This document shows positions 38,480 to 47,912 of a stretch of DNA of 64,000 nt, piece after piece. The stretch's first letter is position 1. Every line of letters begins with the position of its first letter. The position numbers and the translations under genes are program-made. The notes under the pieces were generated by a model, which worked only from the letters and a program-made list of their open reading frames with translations, made no database searches and had not been told where the DNA came from. The stretch lies in NCBI GenBank assembly GCA_018335755.1, contig JAGXRK010000045.1:186001-250000 (forward strand), written 5' to 3'. This stretch comes from Ignavibacterium sp. (GTDB lineage Bacteria; Bacteroidota; Ignavibacteria; Ignavibacteriales; Ignavibacteriaceae).

Positions 38480-41400
38480 ATGTCTAAATATGAAGAAATA
38501 AAGCCCGCGCACGATACTATTTTTGTAGAGCACGGCTACGGTAACCGTTTCCAGGGCTTTCAAAATCTTATGCGTCTTCGTATTAGGGATATTCTTCTTG
38601 TATCAAGTCTATATGATCTTTACCTTTTTGAGGAAGACGGCAGATTATATGAACTTATCCGCAATGAATACCAGGGATTGAATCTCTCGCATTCACCAGA
38701 ATTAACAAGAGTTTCCAGCGGACACGATGCAATAAGTTTAGCCCAGGAAGAGAATCGTTTCGATTTAATAATTACTACTCTTCATATTGAAGATATGCAC
38801 CCCTTAAATTTTGCAAAGCTTGCAAAGAAATCCGGTCTTAATATTCCAATCATTTTACTTGCCCACGATAACAAAGAGTTGAAATATCTCTTATTAAATC
38901 CGGAGATTTCCGTATTCGATAAAGTGTTTATCTGGCAGGGCGATTTTAGAATTATAATTGCAATTGTTAAATACCTCGAAGATAAACTAAATGTTGAACA
39001 CGATAGCAGAATAGTAGGGGTTCAGAATGTAATTTTTGTTGAGGATAATGTTCGTTACTATTCTTCTTTCCTTCCAATCATTTATACGGAGATGTTAAAA
39101 CAGTCACAGAGATTGATTTCAGAGGGAATAAATCTCACTCACAAATTTTTAAGAATGCGTGCCCGCCCTAAAATTCTTCTTTGCTCTTCTTACGAAGAAG
39201 CTATGGAGTATTTTGAAAAATATAAAGAGCTCTGTCTTGGAATAATTTCCGATATTGATTTCCCGCGAAACGGTAAACCGGATCCAACGGCAGGAATCAG
39301 CTTTGCACGGGCAGTCAAAGCTGAGCATTCTGACATACCGACACTGCTTGCATCAGATAATCCTGATAATCATCATGAAGCCAATGAAGCAAATGCAGCA
39401 TTTCTTTTTAAGAATTCCCCCACTCTGCTTCACGAGTTAAGACAATTTATGAATTTGAATTTCAGTTTTGGAGATTTTGTGTTTCGTGTGCCTTCTGGCG
39501 GAGAGGTTGCAAGAGCTTCTGATCTTAAAAGTCTTGAGGAGTGTCTTAAGATCGTCCCTATTGAAAGCATAACCTATCATGCTGAAAAAAATCATTTTTC
39601 AAACTGGCTTAAAGCAAGAACTGAATTCTGGCTGGCACATAAACTGCGTCCCAGAAAAGTTAATGATTACACTGATCCTGAATCTTTAAGAAAAGATCTT
39701 ATTGATTCACTGAATAAATACCGGACATTACGTCATCGTGGAATTATTTCTGATTTTGATAAAGAAACATTCGATCCTAAAACAAGCTTTGCACGTATTG
39801 GCGGTGGTTCATTAGGAGGCAAAGCCCGGGGACTCGGATTCGTAAGTGCACTGATTAACGATTACAATGTGCGGGATAAGTTTGAAAATGTGATAATATC
39901 TGTACCTCCTGCAGTAGTTTTGGGAACTGATGTATTTGATCATTTCGTCGATGAAAATAATCTTCGCCAGTTTGCTCTAAACTGCGATGATGATACAGAA
40001 ATAACCAAAAGATTTTTAGAGGCTGAAAAATTTCCTGAAGATATTATGGGTAATCTTGCAGCATTTCTTGATATCATCCGGTCACCACTTGCGGTAAGGT
40101 CTTCAAGTTTGCTTGAGGATTCACAGTATCATCCATTTGCAGGTGTTTATGAGACTTATATGATCCCTAATAACCGGGCAAACCCATTAATAAGATTAAA
40201 TGACCTTATAAACACCATTAAGCGAGTTTACGCTTCAACTTTTTACCAGGCAGCAAAGAACTACATAAAAGTAACTTCATACCGACTTGAAGAAGAGAAA
40301 ATGGCAGTGATAATCCAAAGGATGGTTGGCTCTGCCTATGGCAATAAGTTCTATCCTCATTTTTCAGGTGTTGCCAAATCATACAATTTTTATCCGCTGC
40401 CGCCTCAGAAATCAACAGACGGAATTGTATCAGCAGCACTCGGACTTGGTAAATGGGTTGTTGAAGGTGGAAACTCTGTGAGGTTCTGTCCCAGGTATCC
40501 AACAGATCTAATTCAGTTTTACTCAACGAAAGAATCACTTAATTCAAGTCAGCATGCTTTTTTTGCATTGAGACTTGATGAGGTAGATAAGTTTACAGAA
40601 ATAACCCACGATACTTTAGTTGAACAGTTTCAGATTTCAGTTGCTGAAGCTGATAGTACGTTATCTTATGTGGGTGCTACATACTCCCCAGAAAATGATG
40701 CGATCTATGACGGCTTATCCAGAAAGGGAATCCGTGTTGTTAATTTTTCTCCGGTACTGAAAAATAAAATGTTTCCGCTTGCGAAAGTACTTGAACTTTT
40801 ACTTGATATGGGAACGTGGGGAATGGGCACTCCCGTTGAAATTGAATTTGCTGTAAATATGAATCCTACTGATGGTAATAAAAAAGAATTTGGATTGCTT
40901 CAGGTAAGGCCACTTGTCATTAGTCACGAAGTAGAAAATCTTGATCTTGATTCGATCAAAGATGTACAATTAATCTGCAAAAGCCAGCAGGTTCTCGGGA
41001 ATGGATTAATAAACGATATTTATGATCTTGTTATTGTTGATTATGATAACTTCGACCGTTCAAAAACAAGAGAAGTAGCTGCAGAAGTTGCAGCTTTTAA
41101 CAGCATGCTAATAAATGAAGGAAAACCATATTTACTTATTGGAGTTGGAAGGTGGGGTTCACTCGATCCCTGGCTTGGAATACCAGTTGGTTGGGAGCAA
41201 ATAGCGGGAGCCAAAGCAATTATTGAAACCAGCTTTAAGGATTACTCCGTAGAACCCTCGCAAGGCTCTCACTTCTTCCAGAATATTACATCATTCATGA
41301 TCGGTTACTTTACAGTTAATATGGTTCACAAACACGGATTCGTTGACTGGCCCTGGCTGATGAATCAAAAACCCCTCATAACAAAAAACTTTACCCGTTT

Positions 41401-41488
41401 AATACGATTCACTGAGCCGATAATAATTAAAATGAATGGTCATCAAAATAAAGGTATAATATTGAAGCCGGAGGTGAAACTTGGCTGA
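38480..41488 (+). CDS. Dual receiver-like / PEP-synthase ATP-grasp protein, copy 2
   Basis: This 1002-residue paralogue of the protein at 31705-34713 is alignable over its full length with the same domain order. The first receiver again lacks the acceptor (LIITTLHIEDMH). The second keeps FVEDN and GIISDIDF. The ATP-grasp blocks FARIGGGSLGGKARGLGF and LAVRSSSLLEDSQ, and the end block GHQNKGIILKP, are nearly identical to copy 1. The N-terminus (about 20 residues) and the region around 270-300 differ most. It is followed with an 8-base overlap by a zinc-ribbon gene and then a second glutamate dehydrogenase, so the three are one operon. Why two copies are kept is unknown; separate promoters suggest separate conditions. 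Confidence 0.8.
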   Translation: MSKYEEIKPAHDTIFVEHGYGNRFQGFQNLMRLRIRDILLVSSLYDLYLFEEDGRLYELIRNEYQGLNLSHSPELTRVSSGHDAISLAQEENRFDLIITTLHIEDMHPLNFAKLAKKSGLNIPIILLAHDNKELKYLLLNPEISVFDKVFIWQGDFRIIIAIVKYLEDKLNVEHDSRIVGVQNVIFVEDNVRYYSSFLPIIYTEMLKQSQRLISEGINLTHKFLRMRARPKILLCSSYEEAMEYFEKYKELCLGIISDIDFPRNGKPDPTAGISFARAVKAEHSDIPTLLASDNPDNHHEANEANAAFLFKNSPTLLHELRQFMNLNFSFGDFVFRVPSGGEVARASDLKSLEECLKIVPIESITYHAEKNHFSNWLKARTEFWLAHKLRPRKVNDYTDPESLRKDLIDSLNKYRTLRHRGIISDFDKETFDPKTSFARIGGGSLGGKARGLGFVSALINDYNVRDKFENVIISVPPAVVLGTDVFDHFVDENNLRQFALNCDDDTEITKRFLEAEKFPEDIMGNLAAFLDIIRSPLAVRSSSLLEDSQYHPFAGVYETYMIPNNRANPLIRLNDLINTIKRVYASTFYQAAKNYIKVTSYRLEEEKMAVIIQRMVGSAYGNKFYPHFSGVAKSYNFYPLPPQKSTDGIVSAALGLGKWVVEGGNSVRFCPRYPTDLIQFYSTKESLNSSQHAFFALRLDEVDKFTEITHDTLVEQFQISVAEADSTLSYVGATYSPENDAIYDGLSRKGIRVVNFSPVLKNKMFPLAKVLELLLDMGTWGMGTPVEIEFAVNMNPTDGNKKEFGLLQVRPLVISHEVENLDLDSIKDVQLICKSQQVLGNGLINDIYDLVIVDYDNFDRSKTREVAAEVAAFNSMLINEGKPYLLIGVGRWGSLDPWLGIPVGWEQIAGAKAIIETSFKDYSVEPSQGSHFFQNITSFMIGYFTVNMVHKHGFVDWPWLMNQKPLITKNFTRLIRFTEPIIIKMNGHQNKGIILKPEVKLG

Positions 41489-41687
41489 ACAGGAAAATAA
41501 GAAGCGAGACAATGTCCCGGATGCGTGTCCGCACTGCGGATACAAGTTAACTCCATGGCAGCAGGTTCTGCTTGGCGTTGATCGGGCATTGGTTTGTAAG
41601 AACTGCTGGTATCGTATAATTCTTGATGTTGAGATACCAGATGAAGAAAGTAACGATATAAAAAACTCAAAGGGCAAGGAGAAATAA
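41481..41687 (+). CDS. Small zinc-ribbon protein
   Basis: This 68-residue protein has two CxxC pairs (C16/C19 in CPHCG and C39/C42 in CKNC) that form a zinc ribbon, with charged termini. It starts with TTG at 41481: a strong GGAGGT site stands 5-6 bases before it, and the overlap with the preceding stop (8 bases) suggests translational coupling. It ends directly against the ATG of the second glutamate dehydrogenase. Its role is unknown; placement suggests it serves the enzyme or the ATP-grasp protein. Confidence 0.82.
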   Translation: MAEQENKKRDNVPDACPHCGYKLTPWQQVLLGVDRALVCKNCWYRIILDVEIPDEESNDIKNSKGKEK

Positions 41688-42935
41688 ATGGAATCTTATA
41701 ATTCTTTTAGTGTTGCCCGTCAGCAAATTAATGAGGCAGCAAAAATTCTGAACCTTGATAAAGCCACATTAGAGCTTTTGATCACTCCGCAGCTCGAAAC
41801 TAATTTCACTTTACCAGTTAATATGGATAATGGTGATGTGAAAATTTTTCAGGCATACAGGATACAGTATAATTATGCTAGAGGTCCTGCAAAGGGCGGA
41901 ATACGTTTTCATCCTGATGAGACTGTGGATACAATACGCGCACTTGCCTGCTGGATGACCTGGAAAACTGCGGTTGTTGATTTGCCATTAGGCGGTGGTA
42001 AAGGTGGAATTAAATGCGATCCAAAATCAATGTCTGAAAGAGAACTTGAGAGACTTTCACGTGCATATGTAAGGGCTATTTCTCCCCTTCTTGGTGTAGA
42101 TATCGATATTCCTGCTCCTGATGTTTATACTAATCCTCAAACCATGGCGTGGATGATGGATGAATGGGAAAGGATACACTGGAAACATTCTCCCGGTGTA
42201 TTTACTGATAAACCCCAGCAAATCGGTGGAACTGAAGGTAGAAGAGATGCAACTGCCAGAGGAGGAGTAATTACCGTCAGGGAGGCTTGTAAGGTTTGGG
42301 GATTTGATCCGACAAAAGAATATGCTATACAGGGCTTTGGCAATGCCGGTCAGCGCGCAGCACTTTTACATAAAGAAATACTTGGAGGCGGAAAACTTGT
42401 TGCTGTTAGTGATTCACGCGGAGCAATTTATAACAAAGATGGATTTGACCCTCTCGAATTAGTTCAGCATAAACTAAAAACAGGTAGTGTGCTGAAATTT
42501 CCTGGTTCAAAAATTATTCCTCACGATGATCTTCTTGAATTAGATGTTGAAGTTCTATACCCCGCTGCTCTGGAAAATGCAATTACATCTGCAAATGCTG
42601 GAAAAATCAAGGCAAGAATTGTATGTGAACTTGCAAACGGACCAACCACTCCTGAAGCAGACTTAATACTTTATGACAACGGCATTCACGTTATTCCGGA
42701 TATTCTTGGAAGTGCAGGAGGTGTTACTGTTTCTTACTTTGAGATGGTTCAGGATAAATACACATACTTCTGGGATGAAGAAGTTGTCCATCAAAGATTA
42801 GATAAGAAACTTACACAAGCCTATCACAGAGTTCAGGAAGCGATCAGGGAAAAAAATGTTCATCCACGTCTTGCAGCTATGGTTGTGGGTGTTGCCCGAG
42901 TTGCAGAAGCGTGTAAATTAAGAGGATGGGTTTAA
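41688..42935 (+). CDS. Glu/Leu/Phe/Val dehydrogenase (glutamate dehydrogenase, NAD class II)
   Basis: This 415-residue dehydrogenase is distinct from the gdhA at 36981. Blocks RGPAKGGIRFHPDETVDT, LPLGGGKGGIKCDPKSMSE, IDIPAPDVYTNPQTMAWMMDEW and GFGNAGQRAALLHKE match archaeal/Bacillus RocG/GudB-type glutamate dehydrogenases, usually NAD-linked and catabolic. It starts with no gap after the zinc-ribbon gene. Having two dehydrogenases of opposite usual directions beside paired regulators suggests control of glutamate synthesis against breakdown. Confidence 0.93.
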   Translation: MESYNSFSVARQQINEAAKILNLDKATLELLITPQLETNFTLPVNMDNGDVKIFQAYRIQYNYARGPAKGGIRFHPDETVDTIRALACWMTWKTAVVDLPLGGGKGGIKCDPKSMSERELERLSRAYVRAISPLLGVDIDIPAPDVYTNPQTMAWMMDEWERIHWKHSPGVFTDKPQQIGGTEGRRDATARGGVITVREACKVWGFDPTKEYAIQGFGNAGQRAALLHKEILGGGKLVAVSDSRGAIYNKDGFDPLELVQHKLKTGSVLKFPGSKIIPHDDLLELDVEVLYPAALENAITSANAGKIKARIVCELANGPTTPEADLILYDNGIHVIPDILGSAGGVTVSYFEMVQDKYTYFWDEEVVHQRLDKKLTQAYHRVQEAIREKNVHPRLAAMVVGVARVAEACKLRGWV

Positions 42936-42956
42936 TAGTTTTATAGGTAAATATAA

Positions 42957-43385
42957 GTGAATATGAGAAATACATTAGCATCATTAATATTAATATTATT
43001 TCTAACCATTTCCTGTAAAGATGAAATAATTCCTACAGATGCATATTTAGCCGCAACTACAGATAAATCGGTTTATAATTCCGGTCAGCTTATTACTGTT
43101 GATGTTAGTAACTTCACAAATAAAACAGTTTACATAAACCAATGCGGTGAGAGTTTGCATCAAACACTTATCAGAATTGATTCTTCCTCATCAGGCGGAG
43201 GAAGTTTTTCTATGGTTTGCAGACAATTAACGAATTTCGAGTTAGGAACAGGTGAAGAAGTTTCTGATACACTTAGTTTTTTAATACCCGGCAGATACAA
43301 ATTAAAATACCATTACGATTTTGAAAATATAATGCCGGAGCTTTGCCGTGAAGAATTATATTCAAATGAATTTGATATTCAATAA
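42957..43385 (+). CDS. Small lipoprotein with beta-sandwich-like body
   Basis: I do not recognise a named family. It is 142 residues long, with a signal peptide and lipobox TISC followed by KDE. The mature part looks like a small immunoglobulin-like sandwich (AATTDKSVYNSGQLITVDVSN-type strands, FLIPGRYKLKYHYDF at the end), as in bacterial intracellular-proteinase-inhibitor-like lipoproteins. GTG at 42957 has AGGT at good spacing; an ATG at 42963 is the alternative and also gives a complete signal peptide. It lies 21 bases after the glutamate dehydrogenase gene, so it may be read through from that operon. Confidence 0.72.
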   Translation: MNMRNTLASLILILFLTISCKDEIIPTDAYLAATTDKSVYNSGQLITVDVSNFTNKTVYINQCGESLHQTLIRIDSSSSGGGSFSMVCRQLTNFELGTGEEVSDTLSFLIPGRYKLKYHYDFENIMPELCREELYSNEFDIQ

Positions 43386-43406
43386 TGAAGTATAACAACC
43401 TAAATC

Positions 43407-43547
43407 TTACATTTCTTTAAAAATAATAGTTGGTTCCGGCTCAATAATTTCAATAGGAAGACCAGGACGGAAAGGTATAACTTCATTAATACCTCCGGTA
43501 ATTCGTCCTTTAATTCTTAAACGTGAACCTATCGAATATGATAATCT
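43407..43547 (-). pseudogene. C-terminal gene remnant
   Basis: The leftward strand carries a 46-codon open stretch without a start codon. It reads like a real protein end: GSRLRIKGRITGGI, then IPFRPGLPIEIIEPEP and IIFKEM before the TAA. The frame is closed upstream by TGA at 43548-43550. Amino-acid and codon composition match genuine genes here, so it is probably the tail of a decayed gene. I cannot name the parent family; the charged strand pattern could fit an OB-fold. Confidence 0.4.
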
Positions 43548-43805
43548 TCACTGACGGTTTATAATAGAGTTAATTATCATACAATTATTCTAAAATCGCA
43601 GTTATATTTGCCTATTACCTTGTGAATATTTTACGTCCTTCAGTTTACCGATGGAAGACCATAACCTTCTGCTGCAGCTTATTTCTTTTTCCCCGTTAAC
43701 TCACGGTGTGGTGGGATTTGTTGTAAATCAGATTACAAGAAGGCATAAATAATCTCAAACCAATAAAATTATTTAGTAAATTTAGATTAATAAATTTTTA
43801 ATGTA
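43548..43805. other. Intergenic region, no convincing gene
   Basis: Apart from the remnant on its left, this holds one 33-codon rightward open frame (43651-43752, beginning MEDHNLLL) without a ribosome site. It may be a second scrap of decayed coding sequence. The promoter for the GNAT-like gene must lie near 43750-43800; no clear element is visible. Confidence 0.35.
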
Positions 43806-44930
43806 ATGACATACCAAATAAAAGAAGTTAATTCAAACAGTCTCTTCAAAGATTTTATTTCTTTCCAGTACAACCTGTATAAAGGTAATAAATATTTTAT
43901 ACCCCCTTTACGCAGCGATGAAAAAAAGACTCTTGATAAAAATCTGAATCCTGCTTTTGATTTCTGTGAAGCTAAATACTGGCTTGCTTATAAAAATGAT
44001 AGAATTGCCGGCAGGATAGCCGGAATAATCAATCATAAATACGCAGAAAAATGGAAGGTTAAAAAAGCACGTTTCGGCTGGATAGATTTTATTGATGACG
44101 AAAATGTTTCCTCACTTCTTCTATCTACTGCTGAAAATTGGGCTAAAGATAAAGGTATGGATGAAATCCACGGTCCGTTAGGATTTACCGATATGGACGG
44201 TGAAGGAATGCTTATCGAAGGGTTTGAAGAAGAAAGTACCTTGGGAAGCATATATAATTATCCGTACTACCCTGTTCATGTTGAAAAACTAAATTACGTA
44301 AAAGATGTTGATTGGATTGAATATAGTGCCAAAATTCCAGATCAAATTCCGGAGAAGATAGAAAGAATTGCTAAAATTTCTGCTGAAAGAAATAAACTGC
44401 AACTTTTAAATCTTAAAAATGCTAAGGAAGTTTCTAAATATGCTTATGATGTTTTTTATCTCATCAATGAAACGTATAAAGATTTATACGGTTTCGTTGA
44501 ACTTTCAGATAAACAAATCGACAGCTATGTAAAACAATATTTTTCATTTGTGCGTCCTGAATATGTTCCTCTCATTGTTGATGAATACGGCAAACTTGCA
44601 GGATTCGGAATTACAATGCCTTCATTAAATAAGGCTTTAAAGAAAATGAACGGTAAACTACTGCCATTCGGATTTTTGCGTCTGCTTCGTGAAATGAAAA
44701 AAAGCAAGGCGCTGGATCTGTATCTAACTGCTGTTAGAACGGATATGCAGAACAAAGGTGTTAATGCTATGCTGATTGATCATATTTTCAGAATTTGTAA
44801 AAAAAATAGCATTAAGACCGTAGAAACCAACCGCGAATTAGAAAATAATTTAAAAGTACAGTCACAATGGAAATTATTTGAAACACGTCAGCATAAAAGA
44901 AGAAGGTGTTTCAAGAAGGCACTTCTATGA
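43806..44930 (+). CDS. GNAT-like acetyltransferase protein
   Basis: This 374-residue cytosolic protein is of a Bacteroidota-type family annotated as N-acetyltransferase-like. Blocks include YKGNKYFIPPLRSDEKKTLD near 25, NPAFDFCEAKYWLAYKNDR, IAGRIAGIIN (first GNAT core strand), FGWIDFIDDE, HGPLGFTDMDGEG, and the C-terminal TRQHKRRRCF. It probably has a double GNAT fold; the substrate is unknown. Monocistronic, without an evident ribosome site. Confidence 0.75.
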   Translation: MTYQIKEVNSNSLFKDFISFQYNLYKGNKYFIPPLRSDEKKTLDKNLNPAFDFCEAKYWLAYKNDRIAGRIAGIINHKYAEKWKVKKARFGWIDFIDDENVSSLLLSTAENWAKDKGMDEIHGPLGFTDMDGEGMLIEGFEEESTLGSIYNYPYYPVHVEKLNYVKDVDWIEYSAKIPDQIPEKIERIAKISAERNKLQLLNLKNAKEVSKYAYDVFYLINETYKDLYGFVELSDKQIDSYVKQYFSFVRPEYVPLIVDEYGKLAGFGITMPSLNKALKKMNGKLLPFGFLRLLREMKKSKALDLYLTAVRTDMQNKGVNAMLIDHIFRICKKNSIKTVETNRELENNLKVQSQWKLFETRQHKRRRCFKKALL

Positions 44931-45051
44931 ATGTTATATTGTTAAAGTCATCCTTTGCAAGTAAAATCAATATTAGTTGATCTGAAAAATTTACATAAAC
45001 CTTTCGATTCTTGATTTTTGTATATTACCATATCTATTTTTTATCACACAA

Positions 45052-47025
45052 ATGCATCAATATTTAGTAATACAGGACATAGTGGTAATCCTGCTGGTAT
45101 CACTACCGATAATATTCCTGTTCCGGAAAATTCATCTGCCAAGCATAGTAGGATTCCTGATCGCCGGGATGATAATTGGTCCATTCGGATTCAAACTGAT
45201 CACACAGCTAGAATCAGTTGAGATGATGGCTGAAATAGGAATTATCCTGCTTTTGTTCACGATAGGACTGGAGGTCTCATTTACTCAATTAATACGATTA
45301 AAGAAATTCCTGCTTCTAGCCGGAGGACTTCAGATAACTCTAACCATCGTTTTCTCGACAGTAATTTTCTATCTTCTCCGAATTCCGTTGAATCAGGCAA
45401 TATTTTTCGGAATGCTGGTTAGTTTATCCAGCACTGTGATAGTTCTGAAGCTCCTTTCAGACAGCAGCGAGCTTGAGGCTCCTCAGGGAAAGATATCGCT
45501 GGGGATCCTGATTTTTCAGGATCTGGTAATAGTTCCGATGTTCCTTGCTCTACCGGTACTGGGATCAGCGGGTGAGCTTAATCTAACTGATATACTTCTG
45601 AAACTGGCACTCGCATTCGGAACTGTTGGTTTACTGCTGCTCGGTGCCAAATTTTTAATGGCTAAGATCATGTACCAGCTGGCTAATCTGAGGATGCGGG
45701 ACGCTTTCATGATAGGCATTCTTCTTATTCTATTAGGCACGGCTTATATAACTCATGCTATGGGATTATCTTTCGCTCTCGGAGCATTTATCGCAGGACT
45801 AATACTTGCAGAGTCGGATTACAACTTTCAGATAATCGCTGATATTCAGCCTTTGAGAGACGCTTTCAACAGCATCTTTTTTGTCTCTATCGGACTGCTC
45901 CTTAATATTCAATTCGTGATTGATTTCCCTGTTAAGATACTGGTTCTAACTTTAAGTATAATATTATTAAAAGGCTTAATCGTAGTATTGATAGTGCTAT
46001 TTATGAAATATCCTTTGAGAATTGCTATAGTAACAGGTCTCATCGTAGCACAGATCGGTGAATTCTCTTTCGTACTAGCACAAGCAGGTGGAAACTTCGG
46101 GCTTATCGCCTCTGATAATTACAATGCATTTCTCGCCTCCTCCATTTTCACAATGATATTGACACCCTTTCTCTTTAAACTAGCTCCGCACCTGGGATTC
46201 AAATCCGCTGAAATCGGAAAACAAAAATCTGAAATTACATCAGCTGAAAAAGAATTGACGGGTCATGTAATCGTTGCAGGTTTCGGATTAAACGGTAAGA
46301 ATCTAACACATGTATTGAAAGAGACCGGAATTAGTTACGTTGTGGTTGAACTTAATCCTGACACGGTTTTAGAGGAAAAGAAAAAGGGTGAAAAGATAAT
46401 TTTCGGTGATATAAGTAAAGTAGAAATTCTTCACAGAACAAATATTGAAAAAGCCAAAGTTCTGGTTTTTGCAATATCTGATCCGGCTACAACAAGAAGA
46501 TCACTTTCGCTGGCGAAGCAGCTTAATCCTAATATCTACACTGTAGTCAGAACAAGGTATGTAAATGAGATAGACGAACTGGCAAAACTTGGCGCTGATG
46601 TTATTATCCCTGAGGAATTTGAAACTTCACTTGAAATTTTTAGGAAGGTATTGGAAAAATATCACATCCCACTTAACATTATTATGAAGCAGGTTGCTAT
46701 TATCAGAAATGAATCTTACAAGCTGTTGAGAAAAGATGAGAAAGAGCCGACTTCATTTATTCACCTTGACGAAATTTTAGCAGCAGGGATAACAGAAACC
46801 TATTTTGTAAATGATGATAATCCATTCATTGAAAAGGAACTAAGTGAAATAAATCTGCGTGCTGAAACCGATGCAACTATTATAGCAATTGTAAGAGACG
46901 GTAAAACAATTACCAATCCTTCGGGTAAGGAAAAACTATTGGCACACGATACACTTGTAATTACAGGCAATCACGTTTCAGTTGATAAAGCCATATGGTA
47001 TCTAAATGGAGATAAAGATGAATAA
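45052..47025 (+). CDS. Kef/CPA2-type cation:proton antiporter with RCK (TrkA) domain
   Basis: This is an inner-membrane exchanger, probably for K+ or Na+ against H+. About twelve hydrophobic segments span 5-390, with PSIVGFLIAGMIIGPFG, ALGAFIAGLILAESDY and AQIGEFSFVLAQAG typical of CPA2 carriers. A TrkA-N domain starts at 404 (GHVIVAGFGLNGKN), where NAD(H) or nucleotides gate the carrier, and a TrkA-C domain covers about 565-650. At 657 residues it resembles YbaL/RosB-like KefB homologues. Base use looks richer in C and G in the first ~1.15 kb (membrane part) than in the RCK part and neighbouring genes. Monocistronic; no ribosome site visible before the ATG. Confidence 0.9.
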   Translation: MHQYLVIQDIVVILLVSLPIIFLFRKIHLPSIVGFLIAGMIIGPFGFKLITQLESVEMMAEIGIILLLFTIGLEVSFTQLIRLKKFLLLAGGLQITLTIVFSTVIFYLLRIPLNQAIFFGMLVSLSSTVIVLKLLSDSSELEAPQGKISLGILIFQDLVIVPMFLALPVLGSAGELNLTDILLKLALAFGTVGLLLLGAKFLMAKIMYQLANLRMRDAFMIGILLILLGTAYITHAMGLSFALGAFIAGLILAESDYNFQIIADIQPLRDAFNSIFFVSIGLLLNIQFVIDFPVKILVLTLSIILLKGLIVVLIVLFMKYPLRIAIVTGLIVAQIGEFSFVLAQAGGNFGLIASDNYNAFLASSIFTMILTPFLFKLAPHLGFKSAEIGKQKSEITSAEKELTGHVIVAGFGLNGKNLTHVLKETGISYVVVELNPDTVLEEKKKGEKIIFGDISKVEILHRTNIEKAKVLVFAISDPATTRRSLSLAKQLNPNIYTVVRTRYVNEIDELAKLGADVIIPEEFETSLEIFRKVLEKYHIPLNIIMKQVAIIRNESYKLLRKDEKEPTSFIHLDEILAAGITETYFVNDDNPFIEKELSEINLRAETDATIIAIVRDGKTITNPSGKEKLLAHDTLVITGNHVSVDKAIWYLNGDKDE

Positions 47026-47125
47026 TATCAAAATTACTAAGGGCAGTTCAAATATTTATTAACTGTTGTATAGATCAGTAATTATCCGTCTCATCAGTCC
47101 AATCCGTGTTCAATTCTTTCACTAC

Positions 47126-47794
47126 TTAAATAAATGCAGCTACTTCCTGAAAAGATTTTTTCTTCAACACTGGTACTTTTGCATCTTCAGCGGGATGGCC
47201 TACCACCAGCAGTAAAAATGGTCTTTCATTCTCAGGTCTGCCTAAAATCTTATTTAAGAAATTCATCGGACTTGGTGTATGAGTAAGACTTACAAGTCCC
47301 GCATTATGAATTGCAGTTATCAAAATTCCTGAAGCAATACCGACAGACTCCTGAACATAATAGTTTTTTTCTTTTCGACCATCTGAAATATTTTCATAAG
47401 ATTTTGCAAATATAGCAATCAGATACGGCGCTATTTCAAGAAAAGGTTTATGTTCATCAGTACCAAACGGCTCAACAGCATTCAACCATTCCTTAGGTGC
47501 TTTTCCTGAATAAAATTCTCTTTCCTCCTCTTCCGCAGCTATTCTTATTTGTTTCTTAACAATAGGATCACTAATAACCACAAAATACCACGGCTGTTTG
47601 TTTGCACCGCTTGGGGCAGTACTGGCAGCTTTAATGCAATTCTCAATAACTTCCTGAGGAACTTTTTTCTCAGCAAAATCTCGTACTGTTCTTCGCCGTT
47701 TTAAGTCCTCATAAAACAGTTTTGATCTTTCTTTCATAACCTCTTCAGGATATTCGATGTACGAGGCAAGCGGCATAAATTTATCGTAATGCAT
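47126..47794 (-). CDS. Nitroreductase family FMN oxidoreductase
   Basis: This 222-residue flavoprotein is of the nitroreductase fold. The FMN phosphate-binding arginines lie in LKRRRTVRDF, followed by CIKAASTAPSGANKQPWYFVV; ESVGIASGILITAIHNAGL and RPENERPFLLLVVGHPA complete the pattern. The IyD-like (dehalogenase) subgroup shares the THTPSPMNFL block and is a possible finer call. Monocistronic; starts at ATG 47794. Substrate cannot be deduced. Confidence 0.87.
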   Translation of the reverse strand: MHYDKFMPLASYIEYPEEVMKERSKLFYEDLKRRRTVRDFAEKKVPQEVIENCIKAASTAPSGANKQPWYFVVISDPIVKKQIRIAAEEEEREFYSGKAPKEWLNAVEPFGTDEHKPFLEIAPYLIAIFAKSYENISDGRKEKNYYVQESVGIASGILITAIHNAGLVSLTHTPSPMNFLNKILGRPENERPFLLLVVGHPAEDAKVPVLKKKSFQEVAAFI

Positions 47795-47912
47795 TTAATC
47801 TCCGGAATTTTTATCCCAAAATACCCACTGCTTTGGTATGTAAACAAATTAATAACCCGACTTTTGATTTTATTATTGTTATTTTTTGATTAACAAACCG
47901 GAGAAATATAAA

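Noticed and set aside
43651..43752. 33-codon frame MEDHNLLL...
   Set aside because: No ribosome site and no homology; kept only as a possible scrap of decayed coding sequence.
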